DNA of 46,160 nt from Myxococcales bacterium (GCA_024640845.1 JAHEEE010000028.1:1-46160), one strand, 5' to 3'. Positions 27,785-37,033 are shown, counted from the stretch's first letter. Made by a program: numbers and translations. The notes: generated by a model from the letters alone, not told the origin.

Positions 27785-29449
27785 ATGACCCGACTTTTGC
27801 CGCAGCTATACTCGGCGACTGGGTCGGTGAGCACGAAGGTCCAAAGCGCGCAACGAGCCGAGCTATCGGCCGAGCACACCTCGCTGCTGGTCCTTTTGGC
27901 AGCGTGCGCGGCCCACTATTGGATCTGTGTCACGCTCACTTCCGAGATCGCGCTCGACGTCGATCCGATCAACCTGCTCTACGGGATGCGCGAGTTCAAC
28001 ATTGCGCACCATGCCCCCCACCCGCCTGGGTACCTGGTTTACGTATGGCTGTTGAGGGGCCTTCACGCGGTCGTGGGCGGCGATTCATTCGGCACGGTTC
28101 AACTTCTGGCGCGCTTGATGTCGACCGCGACGATTCCGCTCGTGTATCTAGCGGTCCGGCTCATGCGTCCAGCCGACGCCTTCGCCGCCGGGTTCGCGGC
28201 GATTCTCACGGCATTTCATCCGTTTCTCATCTACCATGGTGTCGACGCGCAGACGCATACATCGGAAGCGTTTGCTGCTGCCCTGCTTCTGGTCACGGTC
28301 GTAGCGTACCGGCGAGCTCCGTCCCCCCGATTGGGTGCTGCGATGGGAGCCGTGCTGGCGCTCGGGAGCGCTTTTCGACCGAGCTTCATCATCGCGGGGA
28401 TCGGACCCATCATCTGGGCGGTCGGATTCCGACGCTTGTTTCACCTCTGCGTCGCAGGCGCGGTGAGCGTCATCGGAGCGCTCGCCTGGGTCATCCCGAC
28501 CTTGAAAGCGAGCGGTGGCTGGGCCCGGTGGCGAGCCGCGCATGATGCCCTCGTCGGGCAGACTTTCATGCGGACCAGCAGCCCATTTAGCGATGAGGCG
28601 ATCACGGAGTTCGTCCGGTACAGCATGCTGAGCACGGCGTTTTGGTTGCTGCTCGCCCTCGCGCCTGCGATCGTAGCGATTGCGGCACGCGGCGGAAGAC
28701 AGAATCCTCGGGACGCGGCATACAAAGAGGCGCGCGCAATCGCGTTTTGGAGTGCGGCCCCAGCGGCGGTCTTCTACCTCGGCATGTTCTGCTCGGAGCC
28801 GGGGTACCTGCTCGGCTTCATTCCCATGGTCATTGCGCTGACGGCCCTCGTGGAAGCGCCCGAGCCGTCGCGCATCAGGCGACGCCTCCCGCTCGCGCTG
28901 GCGGCCGTGACTCAGCTCGCCATCCTCGTCATGCCGGGGACCTTCCGCCACATCGGCAAGATTCCCTCCATTCCGGAGCTCGTGCATCGCGAGATCTTGT
29001 ACCGGACCGTGTTCGAACGGATCGCTGCGCAGCTTCCCGAGGACGCTCGCATCCTCTACATCACTGACTACCCGGATGTCGTTTTGAGCCGCCAGCTTCC
29101 GGTGCTCCGTCCTTCACTTCACTCGATGATCATTCACTCCGAGGACTGGTCCGGCTTCGAGGAGACTTCTATCGGCTACGCAACGCAGGACGACTGGATC
29201 CCGATTCCCGGGCCGATCCTGCTGCAGAAGGGGCCGCCGACCATTTTGGAGCTGCCCTTTGCCTACGACTACGTCGTAATCGATCCGATTTCGAGCTCGG
29301 GTCTTCGCGACGAGTTGCGCGGGCACACGATGTGTGATGTGAGCGACGAAGACGGCGAGATTCGCGTGCTTTCGGTGGCCAAGTGTTTTCCGGACGGCAT
29401 GATCGAAGTTCACGGGCAGGGCGTGCGATTTCAGCTCCCCGATGGCTAA
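27785..29449 (+). CDS. Multi-TM GT39-like protein, paralogue A
   Basis: A 554-aa inner-membrane protein resembling lipid-dependent GT-C glycosyltransferases (PMT/ArnT-like). It has about nine to eleven TM segments, with an acidic first loop DVDPINLLYGMREFNIAHHA directly followed by PHPPGYLVYVW. The Asp pair there is where GT-C enzymes keep their catalytic acid. Other marked segments are GVDAQTHTSEAFAAALLL, ALGSAFRPSFII, TSSPFSD and SEPGYLLGFIPM. The C-terminal 150 residues are a soluble domain. GAAGGA precedes the ATG at 27785. It is clearly paralogous to the protein at 29446-31062, which it faces tail-to-tail; the stop codons overlap. It may glycosylate an envelope polymer; the substrate is unknown. 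Confidence 0.75.
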   Translation: MTRLLPQLYSATGSVSTKVQSAQRAELSAEHTSLLVLLAACAAHYWICVTLTSEIALDVDPINLLYGMREFNIAHHAPHPPGYLVYVWLLRGLHAVVGGDSFGTVQLLARLMSTATIPLVYLAVRLMRPADAFAAGFAAILTAFHPFLIYHGVDAQTHTSEAFAAALLLVTVVAYRRAPSPRLGAAMGAVLALGSAFRPSFIIAGIGPIIWAVGFRRLFHLCVAGAVSVIGALAWVIPTLKASGGWARWRAAHDALVGQTFMRTSSPFSDEAITEFVRYSMLSTAFWLLLALAPAIVAIAARGGRQNPRDAAYKEARAIAFWSAAPAAVFYLGMFCSEPGYLLGFIPMVIALTALVEAPEPSRIRRRLPLALAAVTQLAILVMPGTFRHIGKIPSIPELVHREILYRTVFERIAAQLPEDARILYITDYPDVVLSRQLPVLRPSLHSMIIHSEDWSGFEETSIGYATQDDWIPIPGPILLQKGPPTILELPFAYDYVVIDPISSSGLRDELRGHTMCDVSDEDGEIRVLSVAKCFPDGMIEVHGQGVRFQLPDG

Positions 29450-31062
29450 CGGCCCCCGCCCTCTTCGTCCCCCGCGACTTCCATTAGCCGAAGCTCGAGG
29501 CCATCGAACGCCACGCTGCCTCGCGCTAGGCAAGGTGTCGGCACGATGACCGTTTCGGTCACGTCCCGAGCGCGCCGAACTGGGCAATTCGATTGCTCAG
29601 CCATCTGCGTCTGGAAGTGAGGTGGCAGCGTACCGTCGAAATAGACCCCGGCATAGGCGTTCGTAGTCTTTCGCGAGCTCCGAGCGTCCGGAGCACCGAA
29701 GGCCTCCGGAATCGGAACCGAGTCGACCTCGGTGACATAGGTGAGCGCAGTCTGCGCAAACCAAGGTCTGCGACCGTCGTGAATGAGCAGAACGTCGACG
29801 CGCGGCTCGAGCATGGGAAGCTGTCTCCCAACGGTGATATCCGGATGGCCGATGAGAACCAGATATCGCCCGTCCGCGGGCAGCGCGCGCTCGATGTGGT
29901 CAGCATAGGCAAGCCCGAGGTCAGTGCGCTTCTTCCATTCTGCGACTGAAGGTACTTTGAGGACGTGCGGAAGGAGCGGAATCGCCCAGCAGGCTAGGGT
30001 GGCGAAGATGGCCATCGCCGCGGGCCGGGCGCCCTTGGTGCCGCCGCTCAAGGTTCCGACGACGAGGGCCACCGGCGGCAGCAAAGCCGCGAGATAGCCG
30101 GGCTCGGAGACGAATGTGACCGCATAGTATGCGATCGCTAGGCCGCCTCCGAAGAACAGCGTCCCCTTGAGCCAACGACTGCCAGGATCCGCGCCAAGGG
30201 GCGGGTCCTTTGGTGTGCGACTCGCGTAGCTGACCGCGAGCGCAACGAGGACCGGAAGCACGGCCTCGAACGTCCACAGGCCGAGCGATATCTGGTTCGC
30301 CCACACCAGCGAGTCGACCGCCGAGTCCGAGAATGGGCTCGAGGTCAGGACGAACCCATGATGCACGAGTCCGCGGGTCGCGGCGCGCCAGGCATCCCAC
30401 CCCCCAGACGCGACGACCGTTGGCATGACCCAGCCGATGGCGCCCAATATGCTCGACACTCCCGCGACCGAAAGATCGGCGAAGTGGCGCAGCCCGATCG
30501 TCCATACGATCACCGGGACCCCAAACACGATGAACGAAGGCCTGAGTGCCGAGCCAAACGCGAGGATCAGCCCCAGGGCGAGCGCTCGTTGCCATCCAGG
30601 CGCCTCTCGATAGCGAACCGCGCCCCACAGGAGCAGTGCGGATGCAAACGCTTCCGAAGTGTGCGTCTGTGCATCGACCGAGTGGAACACCATGATCGGG
30701 TGCAGCGAGATGACGAGGGCCGCCCAGCCAGCCGCCCCGTCGGGAAGCTTCATTCGCTTTGCCGTGGCGTAAACGGTCGCGACGGCAGCCAACGCGAAGA
30801 GAAGGGAAACCAACTGCACCGTGGCGAAGCGATCGACGAGTGCATCGCCGGCTCCAGTCAGGGCGTGAACGGCGCGGAGGGTCCAGACGTAGACCAGGTA
30901 CCCGGGGGGATGCGGGTTGAAGTGCGTGATGTCGAACCGATCCATGCCATAGGCCAGATTCATCGGGTCGGGGTCGAGCGCGACCGCCCCGACGCCGAGC
31001 CACCACGCAAGCAGATGCGCAGTAATTGCCGCCCCGAGCAATCCACGATTCACCGAAGCCAT
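29446..31062 (-). CDS. Multi-TM GT39-like protein, paralogue B
   Basis: A 538-aa integral membrane protein with the same plan and many of the same motifs as the convergent gene at 27785: DPDPMNLAYGMDRFDITHFN then PHPPGYLVYVW, SVDAQTHTSEAFASALLL, GSALRPSFIVFG, TSSPFSD and SEPGYLAALLPPVAL. The acidic first loop suits a GT-C-type glycosyltransferase using a lipid-phosphate donor. The C-terminal soluble part has ALPADGRYLVLIGHPDITVG followed by RQLPMLEPRVDVLLIHD, matching the paralogue's ARILYITDYPDVVLSRQLPV. Its TAG stop overlaps the other gene's TAA stop in CTAA at 29446-29449. AGGA lies about 8 nt before the ATG. It diverges from the GH3 gene over 173 bp. Confidence 0.75.
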   Translation of the reverse strand: MASVNRGLLGAAITAHLLAWWLGVGAVALDPDPMNLAYGMDRFDITHFNPHPPGYLVYVWTLRAVHALTGAGDALVDRFATVQLVSLLFALAAVATVYATAKRMKLPDGAAGWAALVISLHPIMVFHSVDAQTHTSEAFASALLLWGAVRYREAPGWQRALALGLILAFGSALRPSFIVFGVPVIVWTIGLRHFADLSVAGVSSILGAIGWVMPTVVASGGWDAWRAATRGLVHHGFVLTSSPFSDSAVDSLVWANQISLGLWTFEAVLPVLVALAVSYASRTPKDPPLGADPGSRWLKGTLFFGGGLAIAYYAVTFVSEPGYLAALLPPVALVVGTLSGGTKGARPAAMAIFATLACWAIPLLPHVLKVPSVAEWKKRTDLGLAYADHIERALPADGRYLVLIGHPDITVGRQLPMLEPRVDVLLIHDGRRPWFAQTALTYVTEVDSVPIPEAFGAPDARSSRKTTNAYAGVYFDGTLPPHFQTQMAEQSNCPVRRARDVTETVIVPTPCLARGSVAFDGLELRLMEVAGDEEGGGR

Positions 31063-31235
31063 GGAGCGATCCTAGCTGGAACGTCCGTCGTTGGTCGCAT
31101 TCGCGCTCGAGGAGACGCGATCCCGCATGGCATCGTAGGCTGCGCCCTGGAAGCCCTGAGCTTGGCGATGGGCTGTTCCAATCCACCTGAGCCTCGGGCT
31201 TCACAAAAGCGCCAAATCGGCTAGCTTTCGGCCCC

Positions 31236-33299
31236 ATGACACTTCGAAAGCTTAGCCTGGTCTGGATTGTTCTCGCGGCGGCGTGCAGCAGCAATGATAG
31301 TCCCGACCTCGAATCGCAGGTCGCCGAGCTCGTCTCGCAGATGACGCTCGAAGAGAAGGTCGCGCAGATGGCGGGTACGACGCCGCTTCAGGGCGCGTAC
31401 GGGAGCGAGCTCTGGAACGTACCCGGTGTCGAGCGACTTGGCGTGCCTCCGTTCAAGATGTCCGATGGACCGCGTGGGGTCGGCGTTGGCGATGGTCGAA
31501 CCGCGTTTCCAGTCGCGATGGCGCGCGCCGCCAGCTGGGATCCGGATCTCGAGCGCCGCGTCGGCGAAGCGATGGGTCGCGAGCTTCGGGCGATCGGGGG
31601 CAACGTGCTCCTGGCTCCCGCGATCAACAACCTCCGGCACCCGAGTTGGGGGCGCTCCCAAGAGACCTACGGCGAAGACGTGCATCTCCTTTCGAGGATG
31701 GGCGTTGCCGCCGTGCAAGGGATTCAGCGCTACGTTCTCGCCAACCCGAAGCACTATGCCGTCAACAGCATCGAGAACACGCGTTTCGAGGTCAACGTCA
31801 CGGTCGACGAACGGACGCTCCGCGAGATCTACTTGGCGCATTTCCGCGCTGCCGTGGATGAAGGCGGCGCAGCGTCGATCATGAGCGCGTATAACTCCGT
31901 CAACGGTCAGTTCTGCGGGGAAAACGTGACCCTTCTTCGCCGAATCCTCAAAGAAGAGTGGGGGTTCGATGGGTTCGTCCTCTCGGATTTCGTGTTCGGG
32001 ACGCATGACGACTCCGCCGTGAACGGGCTCGACATCGAGATGCCCTTGGCCAACAAATTCAAGGGGCTTCTCGACCAAGTGCGCTCCGGCGCCGTGCCTG
32101 AAGAGGTGGTCGACGAAGCCGTGCGGCGAATGGTTCGAAAGAAGCTGCAATATGGGCTCGATCAACCGAGCCCGGTGGACGAAAGCGTGGTCGAAAGCGA
32201 CGAGCATTTGTCGGTGGCCCGAGAAGCGGCCGCCGAAGGCGCCGTGCTGCTCAAGAACACCGGCGGCGCATTGCCCCTCGATCCAAGCGAGGTGGCACGG
32301 ATTGCCGTCGTTGGGCTGCTCGCAGACGAGGCCAACATCGGCGACACCGGAAGCAGCAGCGTGCGTCCGTCGTTCGTGGTCACCCCGCTTCAGGGCATCC
32401 GAGAAGCGCTCGGCGATTCTGTCGCGATCGACCACATCGATAAGAACGTTCTCGACCCGCAGGATCTCGCGACCATCGAGGCCGCCGACGCGGTGATCAT
32501 CGTCACGGGACTCACGGCGGAGGACGAGAGCGAGGGCCTGCTCGGTCCCGGGGACCGGGTCGACCTCGGCCTCGGGCCCCAGCGTACACAGTTGATCCTC
32601 GATGCGGCGGGGGCCAGCGAGCGCGCTGTCGTCGTCCTCGAAGGAGGGGGAGCCATTACGATGGGAGACTGGCTTCCGGAGATCGAGGCGCTCCTCATGG
32701 TTTGGTACCCGGGTCAGATGGGTGGTCACGCCATCGCGGACCTACTGTTTGGCGACGTGAATCCTTCCGGCAAGCTTCCGCTCACCATTCCAACCGATCT
32801 CGATCAGCTACCCCCCTTCGACAACACCTCGCTCGAGGTCACCTACGACTACTTCCACGGGTACCGCTACCTCGACCGAAACGGCGATACGCCGGAGCTC
32901 GAGTTCGGGTTCGGGCTGAGCTACACCACGTTCTCCATCGACAATCTCCGCATGGATCGCGCCGAAGCTGGCCCAGGGGACACGGTCACGTTCACTGTCG
33001 ATGTCACCAACACCGGTGTCGTCGCCGGGGCCGAAGTCGTGCAACTCTACGTCACGTATCCCGACTCCGCGGTCGAGCGAGCCGAGCGGGAGCTCAAAGG
33101 CTTCACGAAGGTGGAGCTCGAGCCCGGCGAGACACGCGCGGTCGACATCAGCGTTCCGGTGAATAGCCTTGCGTATTACGACGTGTCGCAATCGGCGTGG
33201 GCGCTCGAAGACCTCGAACACGCAGTGCAGGTCGGCGTCTCGTCGCGCGACCTGCCCCTGTCGACGACACTGAGGGTCACTGGGAGCCCCGCACTGTGA
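31236..33299 (+). CDS. Glycoside hydrolase family 3 lipoprotein (beta-glucosidase-like)
   Basis: A 687-aa GH3 enzyme that probably removes beta-linked sugars from oligosaccharides in the periplasm. The lipobox LAAAC (Cys17) marks it as a lipoprotein. Domain 1 has MSDGPRGVGVGDGRTAFPVA, NVLLAPAINNLRHPSWGRSQ (running into ETYGED), PKHYAVNSIENTR, AASIMSAYNSVNGQFCGEN, and the nucleophile Asp251 in GFVLSDF. Domain 2 has AAAEGAVLLKNTGGALPLDP and VWYPGQMGGHAIADLLFGDV, then NPSGKLPLTIP. The C-terminal fibronectin-III-like domain includes FGFGLSYTTF and GAEVVQLYV. Its stop overlaps the next gene's start (GTGA), so it is translated together with the alpha/beta-hydrolase lipoprotein. No strong Shine-Dalgarno is visible. 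Confidence 0.94.
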   Translation: MTLRKLSLVWIVLAAACSSNDSPDLESQVAELVSQMTLEEKVAQMAGTTPLQGAYGSELWNVPGVERLGVPPFKMSDGPRGVGVGDGRTAFPVAMARAASWDPDLERRVGEAMGRELRAIGGNVLLAPAINNLRHPSWGRSQETYGEDVHLLSRMGVAAVQGIQRYVLANPKHYAVNSIENTRFEVNVTVDERTLREIYLAHFRAAVDEGGAASIMSAYNSVNGQFCGENVTLLRRILKEEWGFDGFVLSDFVFGTHDDSAVNGLDIEMPLANKFKGLLDQVRSGAVPEEVVDEAVRRMVRKKLQYGLDQPSPVDESVVESDEHLSVAREAAAEGAVLLKNTGGALPLDPSEVARIAVVGLLADEANIGDTGSSSVRPSFVVTPLQGIREALGDSVAIDHIDKNVLDPQDLATIEAADAVIIVTGLTAEDESEGLLGPGDRVDLGLGPQRTQLILDAAGASERAVVVLEGGGAITMGDWLPEIEALLMVWYPGQMGGHAIADLLFGDVNPSGKLPLTIPTDLDQLPPFDNTSLEVTYDYFHGYRYLDRNGDTPELEFGFGLSYTTFSIDNLRMDRAEAGPGDTVTFTVDVTNTGVVAGAEVVQLYVTYPDSAVERAERELKGFTKVELEPGETRAVDISVPVNSLAYYDVSQSAWALEDLEHAVQVGVSSRDLPLSTTLRVTGSPAL

Positions 33300-34435
33300 T
33301 TCGCAGGCTTTTCGCATGGTGCGTTGCCGTCGCACTTGGCGCCTGCAGCAGCTCGAGCGCGACGACCGATTTCGTCGATCCGCCGGACGAGCTCGGCTCC
33401 TTTGCCGTCGGACACTCGACCGCGGAGTTGATGCGTGGCGACCGCGAGATACACGTCGACATCTGGTATCCCGTCGACGGAAAAGACACCGCCGGCGCAG
33501 AGCCACGGAGGTACACCTTGTCGGGGCCGCTCGGTCCGGTGTCCGACGTTGCGCTGGCCGATCCGCCGGTTTCCTCTCGCTCGGAGCAACCGCTGCTCGT
33601 TTTCTCGCACGGCTACGGAGGCATCAGCACGCAGTCCGTAGGGTTGATGGAGACCCTCGCAAGTCACGGGTTCATCGTTGCCTCGCCCGAGCACACCGGA
33701 AACTCGCAAGGGTCTTCCACCGACTCGTTCGACGAGGCGGCCGCCAATCGCGTCCCGGACGTCTCCTTCGTCATCGATTCGATGATCGCGCGAAGCCAAG
33801 ACCCGGAAGACGCGTTCCACAATCGGGTTGACGGCTCACGCGTCGGCGTCCTCGGACACTCGTTTGGCGGCATGACGGCCATCGGCACGGCCGCCGGGTG
33901 GGCAGGCGCCGAAGCCGACCCGCGAGTAGCCGCGATCCTCCCAGTGTCCGCGGTCATCGACAAAGAGCTTCAAAGCGACGAGCGAAGCTCCCCGAACGCC
34001 GGATTCACCCAGGCACAGCTCGAAACGATCACCGTGCCCACGATGCTCATGGGCGGCTCGGAGGACGTGAACGTCTTCCCCGAGAACAACGCGATTGCGT
34101 TCGAGCAGATCGTCAATGCGCCGCGCGTCTACCGAGTCGACATCCTCGGCGCGACCCACACCCATTTCGCAAACGTGTGCTGGATCGGCAACTACTTGAT
34201 CGGCATCGGAATCACTCAAGAAAGCTGGCCCGGCCTCGGGGCCGAGGACCTGCTCGAGCCGTACGAAACCACCTGCGGGCCTGACGCCTTCCCCATCGAA
34301 GAGTCGGACCGCCTGGCCAAGCTCTACACCGTCGCGTTTTTCAGGCGCCACCTGCTCGGCGAGGTCGGGTACGATGCCTACCTCACGGCCGCGTTCGCCG
34401 CGAGCGAGCCAGCCGTCGACTTCTTTCGAAAATAG
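33296..34435 (+). CDS. Alpha/beta-hydrolase lipoprotein (PAF-acetylhydrolase-like)
   Basis: A 379-aa alpha/beta hydrolase starting at GTG 33296, whose codon overlaps the GH3 stop (GTGA). The signal region ends LGAC (Cys17), so it is probably a lipoprotein. The nucleophile elbow is GVLGHSFGGMTA (Ser189), the oxyanion loop VFSHGYGGISTQS, a likely acid is in MGGSEDVNVFPENN, and the catalytic His is in LGATHTHFANV. The arrangement (FSHGYGG, then SPEHTGN) resembles bacterial platelet-activating-factor acetylhydrolase II-like/dienelactone-hydrolase-type esterases. Coupling to a GH3 enzyme suggests removal of acyl or acetyl groups from a polysaccharide, which is inference. Confidence 0.87.
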   Translation: MIRRLFAWCVAVALGACSSSSATTDFVDPPDELGSFAVGHSTAELMRGDREIHVDIWYPVDGKDTAGAEPRRYTLSGPLGPVSDVALADPPVSSRSEQPLLVFSHGYGGISTQSVGLMETLASHGFIVASPEHTGNSQGSSTDSFDEAAANRVPDVSFVIDSMIARSQDPEDAFHNRVDGSRVGVLGHSFGGMTAIGTAAGWAGAEADPRVAAILPVSAVIDKELQSDERSSPNAGFTQAQLETITVPTMLMGGSEDVNVFPENNAIAFEQIVNAPRVYRVDILGATHTHFANVCWIGNYLIGIGITQESWPGLGAEDLLEPYETTCGPDAFPIEESDRLAKLYTVAFFRRHLLGEVGYDAYLTAAFAASEPAVDFFRK

Positions 34436-34468
34436 GACAAGCGGGTCGCGTTCCATCCAGCGATCGGC

Positions 34469-35185
34469 TTAGCCTGAGCTCGGGCGATCAGCCTTCGACG
34501 TCTTTTCCGCGTCGCGCAGGCGAGATTCCGCATCCCGCCGTTTCGATTCAGCTTGTTCGTGAAGCTGCATGGCGCCCTTGAGGTTCTCGATGAGCTCGGC
34601 TTGGTCGCGAAGGCTCTGGTTCAGGTGATTGGTGATGACGTCCACGCTGATCACGGCAATCCCTGCGAAAACCGCAAAGATCGCGGCCACTCGAAGCCAA
34701 TTCATGAAGACCGTAGGATCGTAGAACCTAGTTTCGACCTCCGCGTACCCGAGTGAGAGGACAGCGCCTACACACAACAGCGTGACGAGATTCACCGCAA
34801 GCGTAATCAGCGTGATGCGGCGCCCGAATAACACGGAGGCCATGACACTCTGGCCGGCAAGGATCAGCGCCGGTGCGGCGAGGTACCCGACCGTCAGCAA
34901 CGAAATGACGCCAACGACGTAGAGCAGCGAAAGAAACCCGAGCGCACGCACCGGGTAGGACCAACGCCTCGCGATCAGCAGGATGATGAATCCTCCGTAG
35001 AGCAAGACAGAGCCGCCGACGATACGCCACTCCTCGAAGGCGAGCGCGTCGACGAGGGTGCGAACAAAGGCAAGCCCGCCTACGACGACCGCAAAGAGCG
35101 TAGCCGCATTCAGCACCTCGACGCGGAATGCCCGCGCCTCGCCGACGATGTCGCGATCAGGTGAGAGCACGTTGTTCAAGTCCAC
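34469..35185 (-). CDS. Kinase-less 6-TM sensor-like membrane protein
   Basis: A 238-aa protein with six TM helices (e.g. LFAVVVGGLAFVRTLVDALA, IVGGSVLLYGGFIILLIARR, LLYVVGVISLLTVGYLAAPA, LITLAVNLVTLLCVGAVLSL, LRVAAIFAVFAGIAVISVDV). This is followed by a coiled-coil stretch (LNQSLRDQAELIENLKGAMQ and the charged SKRRDAESRLRDAEKTSKAD). The layout matches the 6-TM input domain of hybrid histidine kinases, but the protein stops where the PAS/kinase domains would begin. I start it at GTG 35185, just before MDLNNVLSPDRD; this start is uncertain. It is the last gene of the minus-strand trio with the methyltransferase and GT4 protein and converges on the hydrolase gene. Confidence 0.65.
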   Translation of the reverse strand: MDLNNVLSPDRDIVGEARAFRVEVLNAATLFAVVVGGLAFVRTLVDALAFEEWRIVGGSVLLYGGFIILLIARRWSYPVRALGFLSLLYVVGVISLLTVGYLAAPALILAGQSVMASVLFGRRITLITLAVNLVTLLCVGAVLSLGYAEVETRFYDPTVFMNWLRVAAIFAVFAGIAVISVDVITNHLNQSLRDQAELIENLKGAMQLHEQAESKRRDAESRLRDAEKTSKADRPSSG

Positions 35186-35253
35186 CGCCGCGCAGCCTAC
35201 CCCGTCCGAGCCGGGCGCTCCACCCCCGTACGCGAGGGACCCGATGCGGGGGC

Positions 35254-35976
35254 TCACGATTTGCGGAGGACCATCACCAAGAACCCGCCGAAGTATCGCC
35301 ACGGCGAGCGACTCGCGAGTCGCTCGGCTCTTCGAAGGCTCGGCCCGAGCCACGGGGCGCGGTGAACGGCGGCGAAGGGCGTGAGCACGCGAAGGCCATA
35401 CACGTCGACCAGCTCGGCTTCCACAGGTATCAGCGAACGCAGCGTGCGGGGGGAGTCCCAGCGCGTGAAGACGTCGGCTTCCGTGCGAGAATCGCTGATC
35501 TTTCGGGGCCAAGCGGCTCGTTTCGCGAGGTAGCGAAGGCTCCAGGGGTTGTAGAGCTCGAGCAGCAGGTGCCCGCCCGGGCGTGTCACGCGCGCGGCCT
35601 CTTGGATGGCTGTCTGCAAGTCCTCGACGTGGGCCAAGACCTTGAAGCTGCAGACGAGATCGAATGCATCGTCGTCGAAGGGGAGCGCGCATAGGTCGCC
35701 GATTCGCACGTCGAGGCCGCGCGCTCGGGCCCTTTCCGCCATGCCCTCCGAGATGTCGACGCCGATCGCCTCCTTTGCGACCTCGGACAGTCGCGTCAGA
35801 ATGCGTCCCGTCCCGCACCCGAGCTCGAGAATCCGAGCCTCGCGCGCGTAAGGCGTCGCGATCTCGATCTCGAGGTCGTCGATCATCTGGTGGTACGGTG
35901 ACTCCCGACCGCGGTCGTACGAGCCGCTGAAGTCGTCGTAGTAGGCGCGAAGGTCGCGATGGGGGTCAGTGGGCAT
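35254..35976 (-). CDS. SAM-dependent methyltransferase (class I, Methyltransf_11)
   Basis: A 240-aa class I methyltransferase. SAM motif I is ILELGCGTGRIL, motif II acidic residue is in AIGVDISEGMAERARARG, GDLCALPFDDDAFDLVCSFK is the adenine/post-II region, and VTRPGGHLLLELYNP is motif III. The family includes small-molecule and sugar O-methyltransferases. The start at 35976 overlaps the end of the GT4 gene by 11 bp, so the two are coupled, and the sensor-like gene follows 68 bp downstream. Given the glycosyltransferase neighbours, a glycan or lipid-linked sugar may be methylated; this is inference. Confidence 0.9.
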   Translation of the reverse strand: MPTDPHRDLRAYYDDFSGSYDRGRESPYHQMIDDLEIEIATPYAREARILELGCGTGRILTRLSEVAKEAIGVDISEGMAERARARGLDVRIGDLCALPFDDDAFDLVCSFKVLAHVEDLQTAIQEAARVTRPGGHLLLELYNPWSLRYLAKRAAWPRKISDSRTEADVFTRWDSPRTLRSLIPVEAELVDVYGLRVLTPFAAVHRAPWLGPSLRRAERLASRSPWRYFGGFLVMVLRKS

Positions 35977-37033
35977 GAAGCGCCTCGTACAACCCCTCGT
36001 ACTCCGCCGCCACCTTGGCTGGCGAGAACCGCCGAAGCACCAGCACCCGCGCCTCTCGTCCAAGCGCCTCCCGCGTTTGGTCGTCCCCGCTCAACGCTTC
36101 AATGGCGGCTGCAAGTGCACCCCCGGAGGGCTCCACCGCAACCGCGGCGCCATCCTCGGCGAGCTCTTCGGCGGGCGTCCCTTTTCCAACCAGCACCGGA
36201 CGGCCCATGCACATCGCTTCGAGGGCGACGAGGGGATAGTCCATCTTGGCGTAGGGTGAACGGTTCGGGAGCACCGTGAAGTCGCTGAGGGCGAGCAGCT
36301 CGTGAATGTCCGGCGTATCGCCCAGCCAACGAAGGCGCGTGTCGATACCCCAACGCCTTGCCTGGTCGATGAGCGCGGCACGCGCGGGACCGGACGCGCT
36401 CGTCTTGTCGCGGCATGCCATCAACAGCAATACATCGCGGCGGCCGTAGGCCGCCAACCCCTCGAGCGCGACTTTCGCGCCGCCGCCGTGCTCGAGGTCG
36501 CCCGGGTAGATCCAGATTTCGGCGGATTCGGGTACCCCGTGTTTCTCTCGAAACTCGCCGCGGTCCGCCGCGCTTGGCTCGGGCAGAGGCGGCAGCGACG
36601 GAGGGATGAGCCGAAGGGATGCGTCGGACGCGCCCGAAGCTTGAAACCGATCGTGCGCGAGACGGGACAGCACCACCGTGACGTCCGCGAACACGAGCTT
36701 GTCGAGCGCTGCCCCTTCTTTCGGGAGGCTGCACACCGTGTGAACCGTGGGCACGCGTCGAACCGCAGCCGCGAACCGGGCCGCTCGGGAGCTCTTGCGG
36801 TTGGGCGCGAAGAAGAAATGCCAGATGTCCGCCTTGGCGTCCCACAGCAGATGGCGCAATACGCCGGCGTTTTCTCTGAGACCGGGCGAGAACGAGGTGG
36901 CTGGCGCGTCCCGCCGCTCGATCAGAACAGGTCTGTGCCGTCCGAGGTGTCCGATGATGTCGCGGACGAGGTTCTTGCTGCTGTCGTTCCATGGCGGCGC
37001 CACGGGTTTGGACACGAAGAGAACGTCAGCCAT
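35966..37033 (-). CDS. GT4-type glycosyltransferase
   Basis: A 355-aa GT-B glycosyltransferase. The N-terminal domain (MADVLFVSKPVAPPWNDSSK; ADIWHFFFAPNRKSSRAARF) is variable. The C-terminal nucleotide-sugar domain shows EIWIYPGDLEHGGGAKVALE, RLRWLGDTPDIHELLALSDF, then TVLPNRSPYAKMDYPLVALE and AMCMGRPVLVGKGTPAEELA, which contain the EX7E-like GT4 signature. An in-frame ATG at 37066 exists, but 37033 gives a normal N-terminus. It diverges from the GT2 gene across 80 bp and is coupled to the methyltransferase (11-bp overlap). Its role in surface glycan assembly is inferred. Confidence 0.87.
   Translation of the reverse strand: MADVLFVSKPVAPPWNDSSKNLVRDIIGHLGRHRPVLIERRDAPATSFSPGLRENAGVLRHLLWDAKADIWHFFFAPNRKSSRAARFAAAVRRVPTVHTVCSLPKEGAALDKLVFADVTVVLSRLAHDRFQASGASDASLRLIPPSLPPLPEPSAADRGEFREKHGVPESAEIWIYPGDLEHGGGAKVALEGLAAYGRRDVLLLMACRDKTSASGPARAALIDQARRWGIDTRLRWLGDTPDIHELLALSDFTVLPNRSPYAKMDYPLVALEAMCMGRPVLVGKGTPAEELAEDGAAVAVEPSGGALAAAIEALSGDDQTREALGREARVLVLRRFSPAKVAAEYEGLYEALHAH

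Noticed and set aside
31221-32729. Long minus-strand frame (502 codons) opposite GH3
   Set aside because: GC-rich shadow of the GH3 gene; its composition is Arg/His/Asp-rich without conserved segments.
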